Assembly (NCBI GenBank): GCA_005776545.1
Contig: SXOY01000375.1
Span: 1 to 5,174 of the forward strand
Direction of reading: 5' to 3'
DNA length: 5,174 nucleotides
From: Planctomycetia bacterium
GTDB taxonomy: Bacteria > Planctomycetota > Phycisphaerae > Phycisphaerales > UBA1924
The notes under the pieces: generated by a model
The model's database searches: none
Told to the model about the DNA's origin: nothing
The model's input: the letters and a program-made list of their open reading frames with translations, nothing else
Position numbers and translations under genes: made by a program
Part shown: positions 4,677 to 5,174 of the stretch, piece by piece
Layout: every line of letters starts with the position of its first letter
Position numbering within the stretch: position 1 is the first letter of the stretch

Positions 4677-5174
4677 TTACTTCATCGAGAGCATTTCGCG
4701 GTAGGTGGGGAGGGGCCAGAGGTCGGCGGCGACGTGACCTTCGAGCGCATCGGCGTGCGTGCGAAGTTCTGCCATTGCGGGCAGGACCTTGGCGTGGATG
4801 TGCTTGGCGTGGGCCAATGGGTTGTGGCTCTCGAAGTCGCCCGCGCTTTCAAGGCTTACGAGTGCCGCCCGGAAGGTTGACACCATGTCGGCGAAGTCGA
4901 TGAGGGCCTGGCGGAGATCGCCGGGTTCGACATCGGCTGCTTCGGTGGCGGCAACTGCCTCGGCAAGACAGCGCTGGTGCTCGACGCATGCGGGGAGGAT
5001 GGAAGTGCGAGCCATGAGCGTGGCGGTTTCGGCCTCGATCGTGACCTGCTTGATGTACTTTTCAATGTAGATGTGTTCGCGGCTGTCGAGTTCGACCTTG
5101 CTCAAGACCTTGAACTTCTTGAACATGTCGGCGTTGGTTTTGGTGGCCACGCGCTGAAGTGCATCGACAGAGGA
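4677..5174 (-). CDS. glnN: Glutamine synthetase type III, C-terminal part (5' end outside window)
   Basis: These 165 residues are the C-terminus of a type III glutamine synthetase, the large (about 700-730 residue) cytoplasmic enzyme that condenses ammonia and glutamate to glutamine using ATP. The frame is open to the right edge of the window; the GTG at 5150 is an internal Val, not a start. Recognised features are VLSKVELDSREHIYIEKYIKQVTIEAETATLMARTSILPACVEHQ, a long helical stretch typical of the GSIII tail, and the ending DALEGHVAADLWPLPTYREMLSMK, matching the family's closing WPxPxYxEML signature. The catalytic beta-grasp and guanido-kinase-like domains lie outside the window, so activity cannot be judged. 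Type III enzymes occur in Bacteroidetes, cyanobacteria and some Planctomycetes, among others. A strong intrinsic terminator follows the stop, so it ends its transcript. Identification rests on the remembered family pattern of the tail only, but the match is distinctive. Confidence 0.88.
   Translation of the reverse strand, partial: SSVDALQRVATKTNADMFKKFKVLSKVELDSREHIYIEKYIKQVTIEAETATLMARTSILPACVEHQRCLAEAVAATEAADVEPGDLRQALIDFADMVSTFRAALVSLESAGDFESHNPLAHAKHIHAKVLPAMAELRTHADALEGHVAADLWPLPTYREMLSMK

Noticed and set aside
1..5174. Search for a defence, mobile-element, CRISPR or biosynthetic system
   Set aside because: The genes are core metabolic and envelope genes plus two small unknowns. No transposase, integrase, nuclease, toxin-antitoxin pair, regularly spaced repeats or reverse transcriptase is visible on either strand.

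Overview
This window looks like ordinary chromosomal, mostly housekeeping sequence from a moderately GC-rich Gram-negative-type bacterium. The best guess is Planctomycetota, probably a Phycisphaerae-like lineage. That guess rests on a small membrane protein ending in a CxxCGYELRGI...CPECG zinc ribbon (a style common in that phylum), a type III glutamine synthetase C-terminus, and a DksA/TraR protein with a degenerate zinc finger and a Lys/Ala/Pro-rich tail. It is inference from protein style, not from a marker gene.

Layout. The left edge carries the last 134 codons of accA (acetyl-CoA carboxylase carboxyltransferase alpha subunit). After a 100-170 bp gap with a candidate promoter comes a tight three-gene plus-strand operon: a DksA/TraR-like regulator with a histone-H1-like N-terminal tail, lspA (lipoprotein signal peptidase), and an MBL-fold (glyoxalase II-like) hydrolase whose ATG directly abuts the lspA stop. 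Convergent to it, 15 bp away, is a minus-strand ThiF/MoeB-type E1-like adenylyltransferase. Divergent from thiF is a small plus-strand two-TM zinc-ribbon membrane protein. Two minus-strand genes close the window: a 57-residue lysine-rich orphan, and the C-terminal 165 residues of type III glutamine synthetase, which has a clear intrinsic terminator just after its stop codon.

How the genes relate. Lipid precursor synthesis (accA), lipoprotein maturation (lspA), sulfur-carrier activation for thiamine or molybdopterin (thiF/moeB) and nitrogen assimilation (glutamine synthetase III) are separate core functions. I see no defence, mobile, phage or biosynthetic-cluster system, no CRISPR array and no tRNA or rRNA gene.

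The least ordinary signals are small. Three genes that appear to start their own transcripts each have a TANNNT box 5-6 nt before the start codon and no Shine-Dalgarno sequence, which suggests leaderless mRNAs. Two different heptamer tandem arrays sit in the two intergenic gaps flanking the zinc-ribbon gene. The DksA-like protein has lost three of four zinc ligands and gained a chromatin-protein-like tail. No stretch longer than 300 bp lacks a gene.
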